From the NCBI GenBank assembly GCA_026260175.1, contig JAKCWW010000888.1, forward strand, positions 24,172-88,171: 64,000 nucleotides of DNA, read 5' to 3'. The translations under genes were made by a program, and so were the position numbers. The stretch comes from Reticulitermes lucifugus. Taxonomy: Eukaryota > Arthropoda > Insecta > Blattodea > Rhinotermitidae. Every line of letters starts with the position of its first letter. Positions within the stretch are counted from its first letter, which is position 1. Below the pieces are notes generated by a model. That model saw only the letters and a list, made by a program, of their open reading frames with translations, did not search any database and had not been told where the DNA came from. Below, one piece after another: positions 11,105 through 22,745 of the stretch.

Positions 11105-11360
11105 TAGTGACTGGGCTGGGCAGGGGAGCCATAGAATTACGGTTTCATCTCCGCGGAGGACAGATATATTTCTCGTCCTGACGGAGTCCAGGCTGGATCT
11201 GAAGCGTATAGAGCCTCCCGACCTGTGCATATTGGTTTTCCTTCACTGGGATTAAACGGCTGTGGCGTGAAGTTGAACATCCACCTCCTTCTAGTGCCGA
11301 GATTAAAAATGCGTGGAACAATACCTACACTCCTATACGTCTTCATAAAGACGTGCATAA
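11105..11360 (+). mobile_element. SINE family A, plus-strand copy
   Basis: The 3' half is well preserved: GTGGCGTGAAGTTGAACATC, CACCTCCTTCTAGTGCCGAG and ATGCGTGGAAC, with a hairpin-like ACGTCTTCATAAAGACGT at its end. The tRNA-like head at 11110-11160 is degraded, so the B box is not recognisable. Confidence 0.65.
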
Positions 11361-11859
11361 TTTAGCACAGAAGAAACCTTCCTATGTTTTTAGGATAAAC
11401 TAAATTTCTTGCAACCATTCAGTGCTGAGTTTCATTTAGGGAATAGATTTACTCGTATTTTGTTTACTTTATGATGTTGAGAGAAACATTACTTATTTGC
11501 TAAATTGTCAAACAATTTTCGGTGTTTGATAAGTTAAAGTTATTCACAAAAAGTAAAGTTTGTCTTAAGAGTACAGAAATTATTAAGAAACAACAGATTT
11601 TGTGTGGTAAAAGTATAAGAGTTTATTCACGGTGATTGAATGTTTACTATAGTAAACATGTTGGCTCAAGAGACAAAGCTTGTGGCCAATTTTTTATGGT
11701 TTTTCTCAATCTTTCCAGGGAAACGGCGGGATATTAATTTAGATAACACCAAGGCCACCACTTTTGTCATGTTTTGCAGTTCATCATTCACAGCCATCTA
11801 TTTCCTGAGTCAATATTAGCGTCCGTTCAAAACTAAGATTTTCCATTTCTACGCCATGA

Positions 11860-12106
11860 AAGCATCTAGGGAGAGTGCAGATATATTTCCCGCCATTCCT
11901 AAACTCAGAATTAGATGAAGGTCAGTAGTCAACTTCACGCCTCGGCCACTTTATCCTTGGGAAAGGGCCCCGGTACCGATTGAATAGGAGGCTGGGTGGG
12001 CCCCACAGCCAGAATGGACGGTCCGGGATTCGAACTCCTGCCGGGAATCGAACCCCGGACCGTCCAGCCCATAGCTAGTCACTATACCAACTACGCTCTC
12101 CCAGCT
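11860..12106 (-). mobile_element. SINE family A, best-preserved promoter
   Basis: On the minus strand the head reads GCTGGGAGAGCGTAGTTGG. The A box is at 12093-12079, and a perfect GGTTCGATTCC B box is at 12054-12044. A second B-like box AGTTCGAATCC lies at 12036-12026. Twelve-base arms GGACGGTCCGGG and CCCGGACCGTCC (12016-12027 and 12054-12065) can pair. The body and tail match the copies at 60 and 24055. Confidence 0.82.
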
Positions 12107-13369
12107 TCAGCGTCATTTTAAATACTGCAAATAAATAAGCTGAGAACTTTCTTCGAACTCCGACATTCGAAACTGTCGCCTTTTTCTTGGCATTGAGTCC
12201 AATAGCATACGCCTACATACAGATTGCATTGTCTGTTGACTAGCTGTTTGTTTGGACATTATTGCTCTAAATGTGCACGGGAATTTGTGTTCAAATTCCG
12301 ACACCTCAGCGTCTGTCATTCTGGCTACTGGATCACATTTTCAGCCCCCGGCGTTTAAAAGGAAAACAAGATATATTCAAAAACCGGCACACTGTAACAT
12401 CCACTTACTTGGTTGTTTCTATGGTGACATGAAGGTAATGAAACGATGAAAATAATGCAATTTGTACAGCTTTGCTACTTTGTACTTGAATTAATACCTA
12501 CCTGTAATATATATTATGATAGGCGTGTATAGAGAGTCAGGCACCTCAGTAGAGTAACAAGTAAGGACAATCGAAATATTGGTGTCACATTCCCGGCGGG
12601 GCCAGAAACGTTTTTCTTGAACACTGCATCCTTACGATTTGTGGTGTTCAATTAGCATTCTACCCAGTCGGTAGGGTAGGAACACAGCGGAGTCGTCAAT
12701 CAGACTACTCACCTCCATCTAGCGCAAAGTTTAACACTGGAGCCATGACTCCAATGGATGGCCAAGGCTCATAGCGGGCTGTATAACCAATTTTTTCTTC
12801 TTTTTATCTGTTTAGTGCATTTCTTTCTGGATCCCACAGTGGTGTGCCATAGCGACAAGACATTTTTTCGTGTAATCCTAATATAGTTTCTATTAAGTTC
12901 CTCCAGGCTCACATTTCTCCGCCATTGTGATGTCCCATTCACGACCAGACAGGCGAGATGTACGTCCCTTGAAAGAACATCGTTACCACAAGAATGGGGC
13001 TATATCTGGTAGACCCTAAACCAATTTTGTTTATAGTCCACTTGAACTTTTGTTCAGAGAGCTGCAGTCTGAAGCAGAGACGCTGTAGCACAGTTCTTTC
13101 CTGTGGCAGTTTCAATACAGACAAGAAGACGCTGTTTCTACTGGACTTGGCGGAGAATTTGTTTTCTCTAAAGCACACATTTCAATCTCCGGTCAGCAAA
13201 TCGTAACATCTTTAGAATAACATTATTTATACAGTATCACAATTCTAATTTTATTAAACATTCGATTGTGAAAAAGGATCCTATTATGGAAAGAGAAAAA
13301 GATATATGCGTTTTCCTTAAAGACACTGTACAATCCTAAGATTATGAATGACTATAAGTATGGAGCACT
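12107..13369. other. No recognised gene or repeat
   Basis: Open frames here are below 80 codons, and I could not match any block to a known family. Confidence 0.5.
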
Positions 13370-13535
13370 TGGGGAATGGCACCGACAGATGAAAACCAAA
13401 GTACTTGGAAAAAATCCTTTGTGAGGGTCACTTTTTCTACCACATGCCCCATATGGATTGGCCTTGGATCATACCTGGACCTCTGTGGTCAAATGCCTGC
13501 GACAAACCGCCTGGGCACAGATTTATTTTCTGGAT
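13370..13535 (-). mobile_element. SINE family C, degraded
   Basis: The stretch CCCCATATGGATTGGCC followed by a degraded B-box region and AACCGCCTGGGCACAG matches family C on the minus strand. The body to the left (GTGAGGGTCACTTTTTC) is diverged. Confidence 0.5.
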
Positions 13536-14769
13536 TTCTAGAATTCAAATTTTGTGTAAACAATGTTTCTCAGTTAGGCAGTAAAGCCACTGCTGAAACA
13601 ATATTCCTCAGGCACACAGTGATGCCACTAACAAGACAATGTTCCTCGTAATACAGCGACACGAGTTCTAAAATACCTTCCTCAAATTTACACTGAAACC
13701 ACCAATACAACTTCATTCAAATGCATCTAGTGCGGACGTTAAGAATAAGTAGATGTATAAAGCGATTCCCTTACATGCCTTCATAGCGTGGACAGGGAAA
13801 CCTTTAATATTTCCACAATTTTTACCTTTGCACATTGACACCACAGATACAATTTCCCAGATGTACAGTGATGCCGTTGCTAAAGCAAACATCTCTGCAA
13901 TGTAACTTTGCGGCAGAACTGCCAGCACTGCTGCTTTATATTCGGCGTTGACGTTCAAATCTGTGTCCAGGCATCGGCCCTCTTGAATGAGTCGTTTTGT
14001 AATTTTACTTAGTTTCTCCACATATTTTATGGGACAGTGCCTACAATTAGACTATGATTGCTTTTCTCCACGCACCTCCTACTTCCTTATGCACTTATCG
14101 TCCTGTCATTGGACACTATATAGACTGAGCGACTGACAGCATCGGTAAATAAACCGTAAATAAATGTTTTCAACATGCATCTGTATTGTGTGCCAAACAA
14201 TCTCTTGTTCTGAGAAACGAACATGAATTATAAAGGCCTTGAGAAAAAAAGTAGTCATGACAAGGCTTCATCCTCAAAACTGTGAAGTAAGTTTACAATT
14301 CAGAGTGTTACACTCGTAAAACGAGGAGGTTTGTGATTTATGGATGTCAGAAAGTGATGTTATGATGGTGAAATGTAGGAGGATGTCGTGGCTAGGACGG
14401 CATAATAATTGCACACAGAAGTTTAGTCTCTTGGAAAACATCTGTTTTGAAAGCGGGAAAGGAAAGTGAATGATAATATTAAAGTGGATGTTAGAGTTAG
14501 TAAGATGAGATGGACGGAACTAAACCAGGATCAGTCTAATGGCGGACTTTGATGTTAATGATGTTGAATATTCGGGTTCTGTCACAACAGTGAAACTGCA
14601 GTTATATTTAAACCGTCTTTGGTGAAGACTTTTTGTGTAACATTTTGTCTTTCCACAAACGGAATGTGCTTCTTCGTGTTACCACACATAGATGAACAAT
14701 TATTTTGTCTCGTATAACACGCAACTCAAATAGCAGACATGCATAAATAATGAAATAAGCATATAAACA
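13536..14769. other. No recognised gene or repeat
   Basis: A 102-codon minus-strand frame at 13713-14021 has no recognisable domain, and its length is within chance expectation. Confidence 0.45.
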
Positions 14770-14779
14770 ACAGAGGTCA

Positions 14780-15368
14780 CGTACGGATAAACGTAACATT
14801 GAGGCGCATACGCGTAACCATGATATTAGAAAAGAATAACTCAATATCGATTCATTGTCCACATAAACGAACACCACGGGATGATGTTCCCTAAAAAAAA
14901 AGCAATAACTATTACATATTCTGAGTGTGTGTCTGTAACCTTAGTTATCCAGCATGCAGTGCGCATGCGTCTTATTGTATTGTCATCTGTGGCCTCTCTG
15001 GCTGTACAAGATTTTTCCGCATTATCTCATAAAAGACACGATTTTCTGAAAAAAAGGCACTGAACATAAAATGTGTGTTTTGATTTTCTCTACAACTTCT
15101 GTCTGAAACATTTCTCATTCAAAGAAGAATTTAGCGAGATAGTATCATTAAATGTACATAGGTCTTTATCAAAGTACCCGTTATTCTTCTCAGATCTTAA
15201 TGAAAGTTGAATTTTCTCGACACATATTCGAAAAATATTGAAATATCAAATTTCATGAAAAACCGTCCAGTGGCAGCCGAACTGTTCCATGCGGACCAAC
15301 AGAGGGACGGACAGACAATATTACGAAGCTAATAGTCGCTTTTCGCAATTTTGCGAAGGCGCCTAAAT
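14780..15368 (+). repeat. Repeat R2, copy 1, with an internal extra segment
   Basis: It aligns over about 480 bases with 51970-52478. Shared blocks are AACATTGAGGCGCATACGCG, AATGTGTGTTTTGATTTTCT, TTTCATGAAAAACCGTCCAG, TGTTCCATGCGGAC and CGCTTTTCGCAATTTTGCGA. Positions 14821-14924 are absent from the other copy. The family is unassigned. Motifs of this kind (a CCGTCCAGTG-GCGGACGGACAGAC stretch) are common at the ends of insect repeats. Confidence 0.75.
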
Positions 15369-15552
15369 CTGCCTCCCGCTGTAATGGACTCTTCCAACAT
15401 TTGCTGAGCCATTCGGCACAAGTTCACTTCCTTGCTTCAGTTTTATTGGCTGCCACTTTCGCGGTAATTCTGTAACCGGCAAGGAGTTTTTTTTCACTAG
15501 ACGGAGTTGTGTTCATTCTTGAATATTATTTAGCAACTAATTTTTTGATGTA

Positions 15553-16430
15553 GTTAGTGAAGTTCCAAATACGAAAACAATACTCAGACTAGCGGAAAAA
15601 TTTAGGGATGGGAGTGTTGGTGAAAGAAAACATGTTACACCTGTGACAGTTCTAACACACGATACGGTACGCATTTTTTAAAAGGCTAATCCGACTGCCA
15701 CGCAAATTTCGAGAAACTGTCAAGGGAAATTGTCTATCTAACAGATAAAATTCCAATCAGTGCAGCAACTTCAAACCCGTAAAACAACTGCAATAATTCA
15801 GTATTGCTATTGGGTTCGTAGCTTTGGGCGTGAAGGATTTTATCTGTTAGATAATTTGTTTTCTACGGGCGAAGCACGTTTGCACTTGAGTGGATACATT
15901 TATCGTCCAAACAGTAGAATATGGAGTGCTGAAAACCCATACGAAATGCATGAAGATGCTTTGCATTCGTCAAACTATGGTGTTGGGTGCGAAGTGCCTC
16001 GAAAACAAATTGTGGGACCATACTTCTTTGAAGAGACTGTTACTGCCGAAATATATAGAAATTTTTGATTGATTCATTGCTCTGCTGGAAGAGAAAGAAA
16101 CGGATTGCTGATTTTAGGAAGATGGGAGTAAAGCCAATATTGCGAAGACAACGACGGCTATCTTGCAGGACTTCTTCGGTGCTCACATTGTCGGGTGTGG
16201 TCTTTGGCCACCATGATCCCCAGACCTCACAACACCTGGGAATTTCGTAAAGAGAGCCTAGAGTCATAACCCCAGAAGCCCGAAAGACCCTAAATGTAAA
16301 AGTGAAGACGCTGTTACTGACATTGACCAACCAACTCTTCGAAAAGTTGCAAGAAACGTTGTGAAAGGAGTGAATGCCTGTCTACAAGAAAGTGGTGGCC
16401 AGTTTTATCTTCTGCTGTAATGACACATTT
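15553..16430 (+). pseudogene. Mariner-like DDE transposase pseudogene
   Basis: The sequence encodes a broken DDE transposase of the IS630-Tc1-mariner superfamily, the type widespread in insect genomes. An N-terminal helix-turn-helix remnant (LAEKFRDGSVGERKHVTPVT) starts near 15590. The catalytic core runs 15760-16068, with HLSGYIYRPNSRIWSAENPY and IVGPYFFEETVTAEIYRNF. After a stop, further pieces in shifted frames give FGAHIVGCGLWPP (about 16185), then LRKVARNVVKGVNACLQESG. The first catalytic aspartate (normally DEAWFHL) reads GEARLHL, so the enzyme would be dead even without the stops and frameshifts. Terminal inverted repeats were not located. Confidence 0.88.
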
Positions 16431-17171
16431 CAACTTATTTATCACGTTGTATGGGGCACTCTTGGTATCTTTTAAGGAATTAAAATAACAACAAAATAAA
16501 CGGTTTATAATATTGGGTTGCCTTTGTGTGTGTGTGCTGTTCATAAAATTCCTATAAAATTTGTTAAAATTGTAGCAACTTTTTCAGAATACAACTTAAG
16601 CTCAATTCATAGCCTGATTACGCAACTGATTAAACTGCTTGGATATCACAGTAACTAGATGCTGTTCTGAGAACTCTGAAGTTCTCGCAGCGGTGTAGTT
16701 GAGGATTCTTTCTTCTTTTTTATCTTTATTCTTCGCCTACACAAAGAGAAGTATACCAAACAGGTAATAGAGAATTTTATTTTTTCATGAACATGGAAAC
16801 AGCCTAAGGTATGTAGGAATATTATTTGCAAATCGAATTATGTTTAAGAAAATATTCTCCAAAAACGTAGTCCACTTTGTTGAATTTCTATTGAAATTCA
16901 GTTGGCCACAGGCATTCGTAACAAGTTCTTCGTGCCAAACACAGCAAGGCACAGTTCAATTTGACTAAGGTGATTACACACAGACACAGCAAGACATCAT
17001 GAACAACGGATCTACGTATTACCAACAGTATTTTATCTCTGCATAGCCAGGCTTATGTTACAGAGTTTCGTGTCACATTAAGTGTGGGCCCAGCTTTACA
17101 CTTAGAAATGTAACTAATATTTTCACAAAAAAGTGCACCCAGCTACATTATTGTGAACTACATTTAAAACT

Positions 17172-17428
17172 GGGGCGAGCGGTGGCGCAGTTGGTTGAGG
17201 CACTGTGCCACAAGACGGGAGATCCCGGATTCGATTCACGGTATGGTCCTTGGAAACTTTCAAGTGATCTATTCCTTTTGTCCGCATTCAGTAGCCCTGG
17301 GGTCCACTCAGCCTCTAACAAAAATGAGTACCAAGGTATTTCCTTGGGAGTAAAATGCGGCCGGCGTGTAGAGCCGAAAATTCTGCCATCCTAGTTGTGC
17401 CGAATGTCAAAGTAAGGATGGAAGCCCA
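17172..17428 (+). mobile_element. SINE family D with intact promoter boxes
   Basis: A tRNA-like head carries the A box TGGCGCAGTTGG at 17183-17194 and the B box GGATTCGATTC at 17227-17237, spaced as in a tRNA gene. The body has CTGGGGTCCACTCAGCCTCT, AATGAGTACCAAGGTATTTC and TGCGGCCGGCGTGTAGAGCC. The same blocks appear inverted at 37620-37833. A functional tRNA gene is unlikely because the acceptor stem cannot close. Confidence 0.85.
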
Positions 17429-17584
17429 ATATTCAATCCTCCCTCTGATTCTTCATGACTTTTTACGGAAGGCTTTATCTTTTATATTTAATACCGGCCT
17501 CTTTAAAAAAGTAACACTGTTCTTTCCTACGACGAATCTAACAAAAATGGCCATAAAATTTACCCCGTACTCTTGTCAACATGT

Positions 17585-17765
17585 GCTGTAGTCACAAAGG
17601 TTTTCAAGTATTTCAGTAGAGGTGCTGGATGTTAAGATCGCTGTATACTGGGAGGCAATTCCAAGTATCCTTCTGTAAGCTATGGACTTTTCAAAAGAAC
17701 CTGCTGCCTGCATAGTAAGTGTTGATAATGGATGTAACACGTTCCTCTGACAAAGTCGATACACT
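17585..17765 (-). repeat. WDVT-type interspersed repeat
   Basis: Read on the minus strand it begins with ATGCAGGCAGCAGGTTCTTT and GAAAAGTCCATAGC, matching the family's start (ATGGAGGCAGCAGGTTCCTC). The rest is diverged. Confidence 0.45.
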
Positions 17766-19563
17766 TCTGGCGTCGCTTCTTCTCAGTTAGCGCTGTAAAA
17801 ACCTCAAATCTCATGTTTGGATATTATTCGAATCCGCATTTCCACAGTTTTTAAATTGCATTTAATTACATTTTTTTAAATTGAAACGGTATTACGTCTT
17901 AAAAATTCAAGGACGGAAAGGAAAGAACCGTATCCCAGGCGGACAAGTGCTGCTGCTTGCATTCGATAAAAGATAACTCTGCTTTGAATTGTTCAAATTG
18001 TTGCTTAAAGCTATATAAGTTCAGGCACTTATCTGTAGCTACATATTATAGATATGTCCATGAAAATATTTGTTTTGGGGAGTTATACGTCTTTTACAGA
18101 CACATGCTTTGCGTTTTGTCGTATTATCACGTTGCATCACACAGTGCTTGGCTTTTCCTGCCTCCTCCCATGGCCACGAATTCCACAATGCTTCTTTTGT
18201 AATCACGCGCAGTGCTTCATTGTAGTAGCTTAATTAGTAGGACACTCGAGTCGGAACAACATGGCTGTATGTCTGCCATTGGCGATGAGGGTAATTTTTC
18301 ATTTGTCTCTAAGAGGGCGAATTTACTTCACCTACCCCACCCCCAGCCTGAAACGTCCTTTTGACTTGTTGTGAACGCTAAGACCTATGCAATTTTTTAC
18401 TATGTTCTGTGGCGAATGGAAGAGCGTGTTGAAACAACGGTGCAAGATATTCACGAAAACATCACTTCAATATTAAAGAGCGAGTGTACAATTTAGTTTT
18501 TTCTAAGATGAAGTTTATTTACCTACATAATTTGCCTCTTTGTGTAATGTAATTATGATTTATGTTCAATAACAAAAAAAGACACAAATATACGTTGGTT
18601 TTACATTTTATTCCTTGCAGAGTGCTGTGTGTAAGTTAGATGAACTCTCTTTTTTTAGATTATCAAATGCCGTCATCAAAACTTAAAGCATATATTTTTA
18701 CTACATACTAACAATACACGACTGCATGTTTCAACGCAATGCGTCACCATCTGATCTTTCATAAAACAGCAACAAGAAGCTTTTTTACACTCACTGTACA
18801 AGTGATCGATAGGTCTGTTTTTCAAAGACTTTGAAAAAGGATACAATTAAATTTGTAATAAAATATAATGTGCTCTCTTAATACTCGTATATTCTTAAAA
18901 ATACTGGACACTTCCCTTTGCTTTTCATATTAATTTACCTTCTGTTCACTAGAAACTGAATCTTATTTAATTAAAATTAAATAATGAATTGCCAGAAGTC
19001 AGATGAAATATGGATGTTCTTTTATGATGGTTTCTTTGCATTAGTTTTATAATAAATTCGGTTCTGTATACTATTTCATTTATGGACTTTCGTTGCTGTC
19101 ATGAAAATAATATTCGTTAATTAATTGTTTATGTGTAATGTTGTGAAATTTAAATTGGAGAATTTTCTTTGGCATGTTTTAGACACATTACTTATATACA
19201 TACGTGCGTGCTTTGGAGTAGTGTGTGAGCTGTTTTAAGTTACAATGAGTGTCAAACTGGATGAGTGTGTCTATTAATGATAATATCGATAGACAAGTGA
19301 GATAGGCGTTTCTATTTGTCTCAATTAGATGCACATTTGCTCGTACTTTCTGTCGATATAAAATATTTTGAGTACTTTACCAAATGGCCGTTATTATACT
19401 CGTATACAGGCAAGACATTCACTGTGTTTTCAATTTACGCTTATGTACGGGAGGCCATTCCTTTCATGCATTAGTAGGATTTTATATGTATATGTACACG
19501 AATATTATTTTCATAGTTAATTTAAAAACTTACCTTTAACTTGAAACACTTGTAACAAAACTT
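17766..19563. other. No recognised gene; one degraded hammerhead-like motif
   Basis: AT-rich DNA. At 18728-18756 the minus strand holds TGACGC...GCGTTGAAAC preceded by a damaged CUGAUGA, a decayed relative of the motifs described at 41742 and 60905. Nothing else was recognised. Confidence 0.45.
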
Positions 19564-19827
19564 CCCCCCCCCAATGGCTCAACAGCCCCTTGGGGGCCTA
19601 GGCCGCCTCATTTTTCGAGGCTTCACGATCACACACTTTTTAGACACACCACACTCGGTAGGACTCCTCTGGACAACGGACCAGTTCGTCGCAGAGGCCT
19701 CTACCTGACAACACACAACACTCACAAGAGACACACATCCATGCCCTAGGCGGGATTCGAACACACAATCCCAGTAAGCGAGCGGCCGTAGACCCACACC
19801 TTAGACCGCGCGGCCACTTGGATCGGC
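19564..19827 (-). mobile_element. SINE family B, complete, with target-site duplication
   Basis: The complete element lies on the minus strand. Near-identical 12-base direct repeats flank it: GTAACAAAACTT at 19552-19563 and GTAATAAAACTT at 19828-19839, with one mismatch. The head has GCGCGGTCTAAGGTGTGGGT and a TGTTCGAATCCCG B-box region. The 3' end on the element strand is a run of G after GTTGAGCCATTG. The short, nearly perfect duplication shows insertion by target-primed reverse transcription and a fairly recent date. Confidence 0.88.
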
Positions 19828-19839
19828 GTAATAAAACTT

Positions 19840-22584
19840 TACCGTTGTATAAAGTACATGATGAAAAGTAGGGAATCAAATTCTGTGTAAGAGTTCCAAA
19901 TATTACGTTCGGAAAGCGTCACTTACTAAGATTTTAAAATGTACCAGAATGGATGATGTGCTTTTTGTAGCATTGCACTGTTTTCAAAACACTCTGTTCA
20001 CGTCAAAATCAGAACCTGGTAATTACATGTACAGACGTTGCTTCAACTTAAAAACATCAGAGATATAGCCGATATTCCCACTGAAAGATTAAGTTCATAA
20101 TACAGTTCCATTCATCACCATTACCGGGCGGACAAACAAACAAACAAACAAACAAACACATACACACACACATAAACAACCCTGTTTTACGTGTGATACG
20201 AAGCTTTCGTTACAAAACGGAATCAGCCAGTCGAAAACGAGTACAGACGGAAGAAGAGAACCAGAGGATGCAAAGTTGTACTCTTTGTGTGAATGGTAAA
20301 TATGTTCACAGCACGGACCCATCTGATTAATCGACAAAGTCAACACAATAAACAAACTCGAAAAGTATGAATTCGGGAATACAGGTGTTTTATTGTGTCT
20401 TGACTATTAGCTTAGCGATGGTACCCCTGTGATTAATGACGCAGCGCCTCTCCCGTCATGCCTTAACCCCCACCACCTCAACGTGAAATGATACTACCAT
20501 GACACAGTTTTCTCGAATAAGGCATTGTCCCATAATTCAATACTATCCAGACCTAATATGCGCAATAACAAATTATTTTATCACCCGAGGGTTACATATA
20601 ATTTCGTAAATCTCGCAAAATATTTGTCACAGTGAAAGACAATTTAATGACTCGTACTTGTAGGCAAGTACCCCCAAACCCCCCAAAAAATCAAGCAATA
20701 TATCTTTATGTGAAACACCGCTGTTACTTCTTTGGGCATCATAAAGCATTTTTACTAATATATTACAAGCTTTTGTTTCCTAATTATTTAAAGTAATTCC
20801 ATGATAAGGGCATCCTGTAAGTGTAACTTGAAGAAAGCAATCTTCAGTATGGTAAGGCTTAGTGTTTAGTGACGTAACTGAAACGTCTGTTGGCATTATG
20901 GAATTAGATTCGTTGAATCGAAGTATGTACATTTACAATGAATATAGGGTTCTCTGGATTATATCATTGTCTGGAATCTCGAACACAAATACGGTCTCCG
21001 TAGAAATTACAAGTCACTCCTACTGCGCCATTTCCCACTTCAATACAGTAATTCAGTTGGGCAAGTACCCCTGAAGTTAATTCCCTCAGGGTATCTACCA
21101 TAACAACAAACTGTACAGAGGATCAGAATAATTTTAGATCATCAATATAGGTTCTAGTGGCTTTAAACTCGAATCTAATCAGATTATTAAAAACAATAGA
21201 ATTTAAACTTTATTTCAGCAAGACTCAGTGAGTTTTCATAACAACTTAAACATACAAACAAGACACATAGAAATTCTATGTGCCTCCTGAAACACAATTA
21301 TATATTCAATTTGCGTACGATGAATAGGGCTGAGAAAGGGAAGTGGATACGAGCCGTCTAGTAGAGAGAGAGAAAGCAGGTCGTTTCCGCGAAGATTTAA
21401 TTCATGTAGAGGATGACAAGAGCCTAAAGGGAGAGAAAGAGGAGGACTGAGATCTATATCATGCAGCAGTCACTGACCTGGGGAACTATGAACACGGCAA
21501 AATAATAAAATACAACTGTATCACCAACGTGCAAATCTTCTTTATGTTATACGCCACTTCTAACACCAATTGTTCATTTGTTTCCCACAGGCCATAATGT
21601 ACCACCTTTTATCAACATATTTGGTTGCGCTGTCAATTCGTATGCTATTTACCGACGTTGCATCAACTACATTGAATTGGACGTGAGATGCTACTTAATG
21701 GAGAATTGTGAGTAATGCAAACGTTATGAGTCGCCGCCTATTTAATGCACAGTATTTCCAGCAAAAAGGCAAAATTTAATGAAGTGACCATGCACTGCGA
21801 CTTTATAAGGTTTCCAATAACACACGTAAAGTAATGTTGGACAAAATACACACTGACCGACTCTTCGGTGGATAAGGCTAACGTGTCTCTCTTTCATTAC
21901 GAACAGCTCCTAAATATCACCCCACGAAATAAATATGTAAACAAATTGTAAAGATTCGGATATTGGATGACTGATATGTGGATCGCGGATGTTCTCGTGC
22001 AGGTTGCTTAACTTCGAAGATAAAGGCATTAAGATTCTCGAAACGTTGGTAACAGCCCCAACAGTCTTGACTCTTCCTTCGTTATAACTTTCCTTGTGTG
22101 TCGCGTCACTCAAAGGAGGAACATATTTCTGAGGCCAGCAACAGTGCGAAAGAAATTTTAATTTCAAACAGTTAGCGGTCTGTCACATCTTTAAAGTTTT
22201 ATACTTTAATCTCCAAGAGAATGGCTTTTATGTGCTCGCTACTCGCACCAAGAACACAGAGCTGTCTTCAAGTGTCGCCAAAACCGAGAAATAAAAGTGC
22301 TGTTACTGCAGTGACGAATGTCGTTTTATAATGGCTGCGGTGTATATCGTAAAACACAAAGGGAGAGAGAAAATGACTGAAGAATATTACTCGATACAAG
22401 AAAGTTAAATGAAACACTAATTAAATCATTTACCATGAAAGTAAGTAACAAAATAATTAAGATGATTAACAACTAAGAACAAAATTAAATGTCACTGAAC
22501 ATAATAACACAGGAAAGCTAGAACAATAATTTATTTACTTACTTATGGTTTCTGTAATACTGCTGTCAATGACTCGCATTACAC
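19840..22584. other. No recognised gene; one microsatellite
   Basis: Apart from the CAAA run at 20132 I see only AT-rich DNA and a short CACATAGAA/TTCTATGTG palindrome near 21266. A weak AAACGTTGGTAACA match to the WDVT repeat lies near 22042 and is too short to call. Confidence 0.5.
20132..20158. repeat. (CAAA)n microsatellite
   Basis: About six tandem CAAA units, followed by a short CA run. Confidence 0.9.
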
Positions 22585-22745
22585 AGAGACGAATGTTAGG
22601 ACGATTAGTAAATAATGATCTAGAAAGGAAGAAAGCGGCAGTGTCGTAATTTTGAAATCGACGTTCAAATTTTTCTGACAGGCCTGAGAAAAACCACGAA
22701 AAGTCTTAGCCGGGATATCGTCTCTCCGGCCTTGAATTGGAAACT
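22585..22745 (-). mobile_element. SINE family E, degraded
   Basis: It shares TTAGTAAATAATGA, the GAAAGGAAGAAAGCGGCAGT block and GCCTGAGAAAAACCACGAAA with the copies at 28690, 43890, 45060 and 56855. This follows the pattern of a common arthropod SINE body (AAGGAAGCGG-CGTGGCC ... GAAACCACGGAAA). Confidence 0.55.

Noticed and set aside
13713-14021. 102-codon minus-strand open frame
   Set aside because: No recognisable domain and no supporting promoter or splice signal.
19579-19879. Two overlapping minus-strand frames of 72 and 79 codons
   Set aside because: They are entirely inside the complete family B SINE and its flanks.
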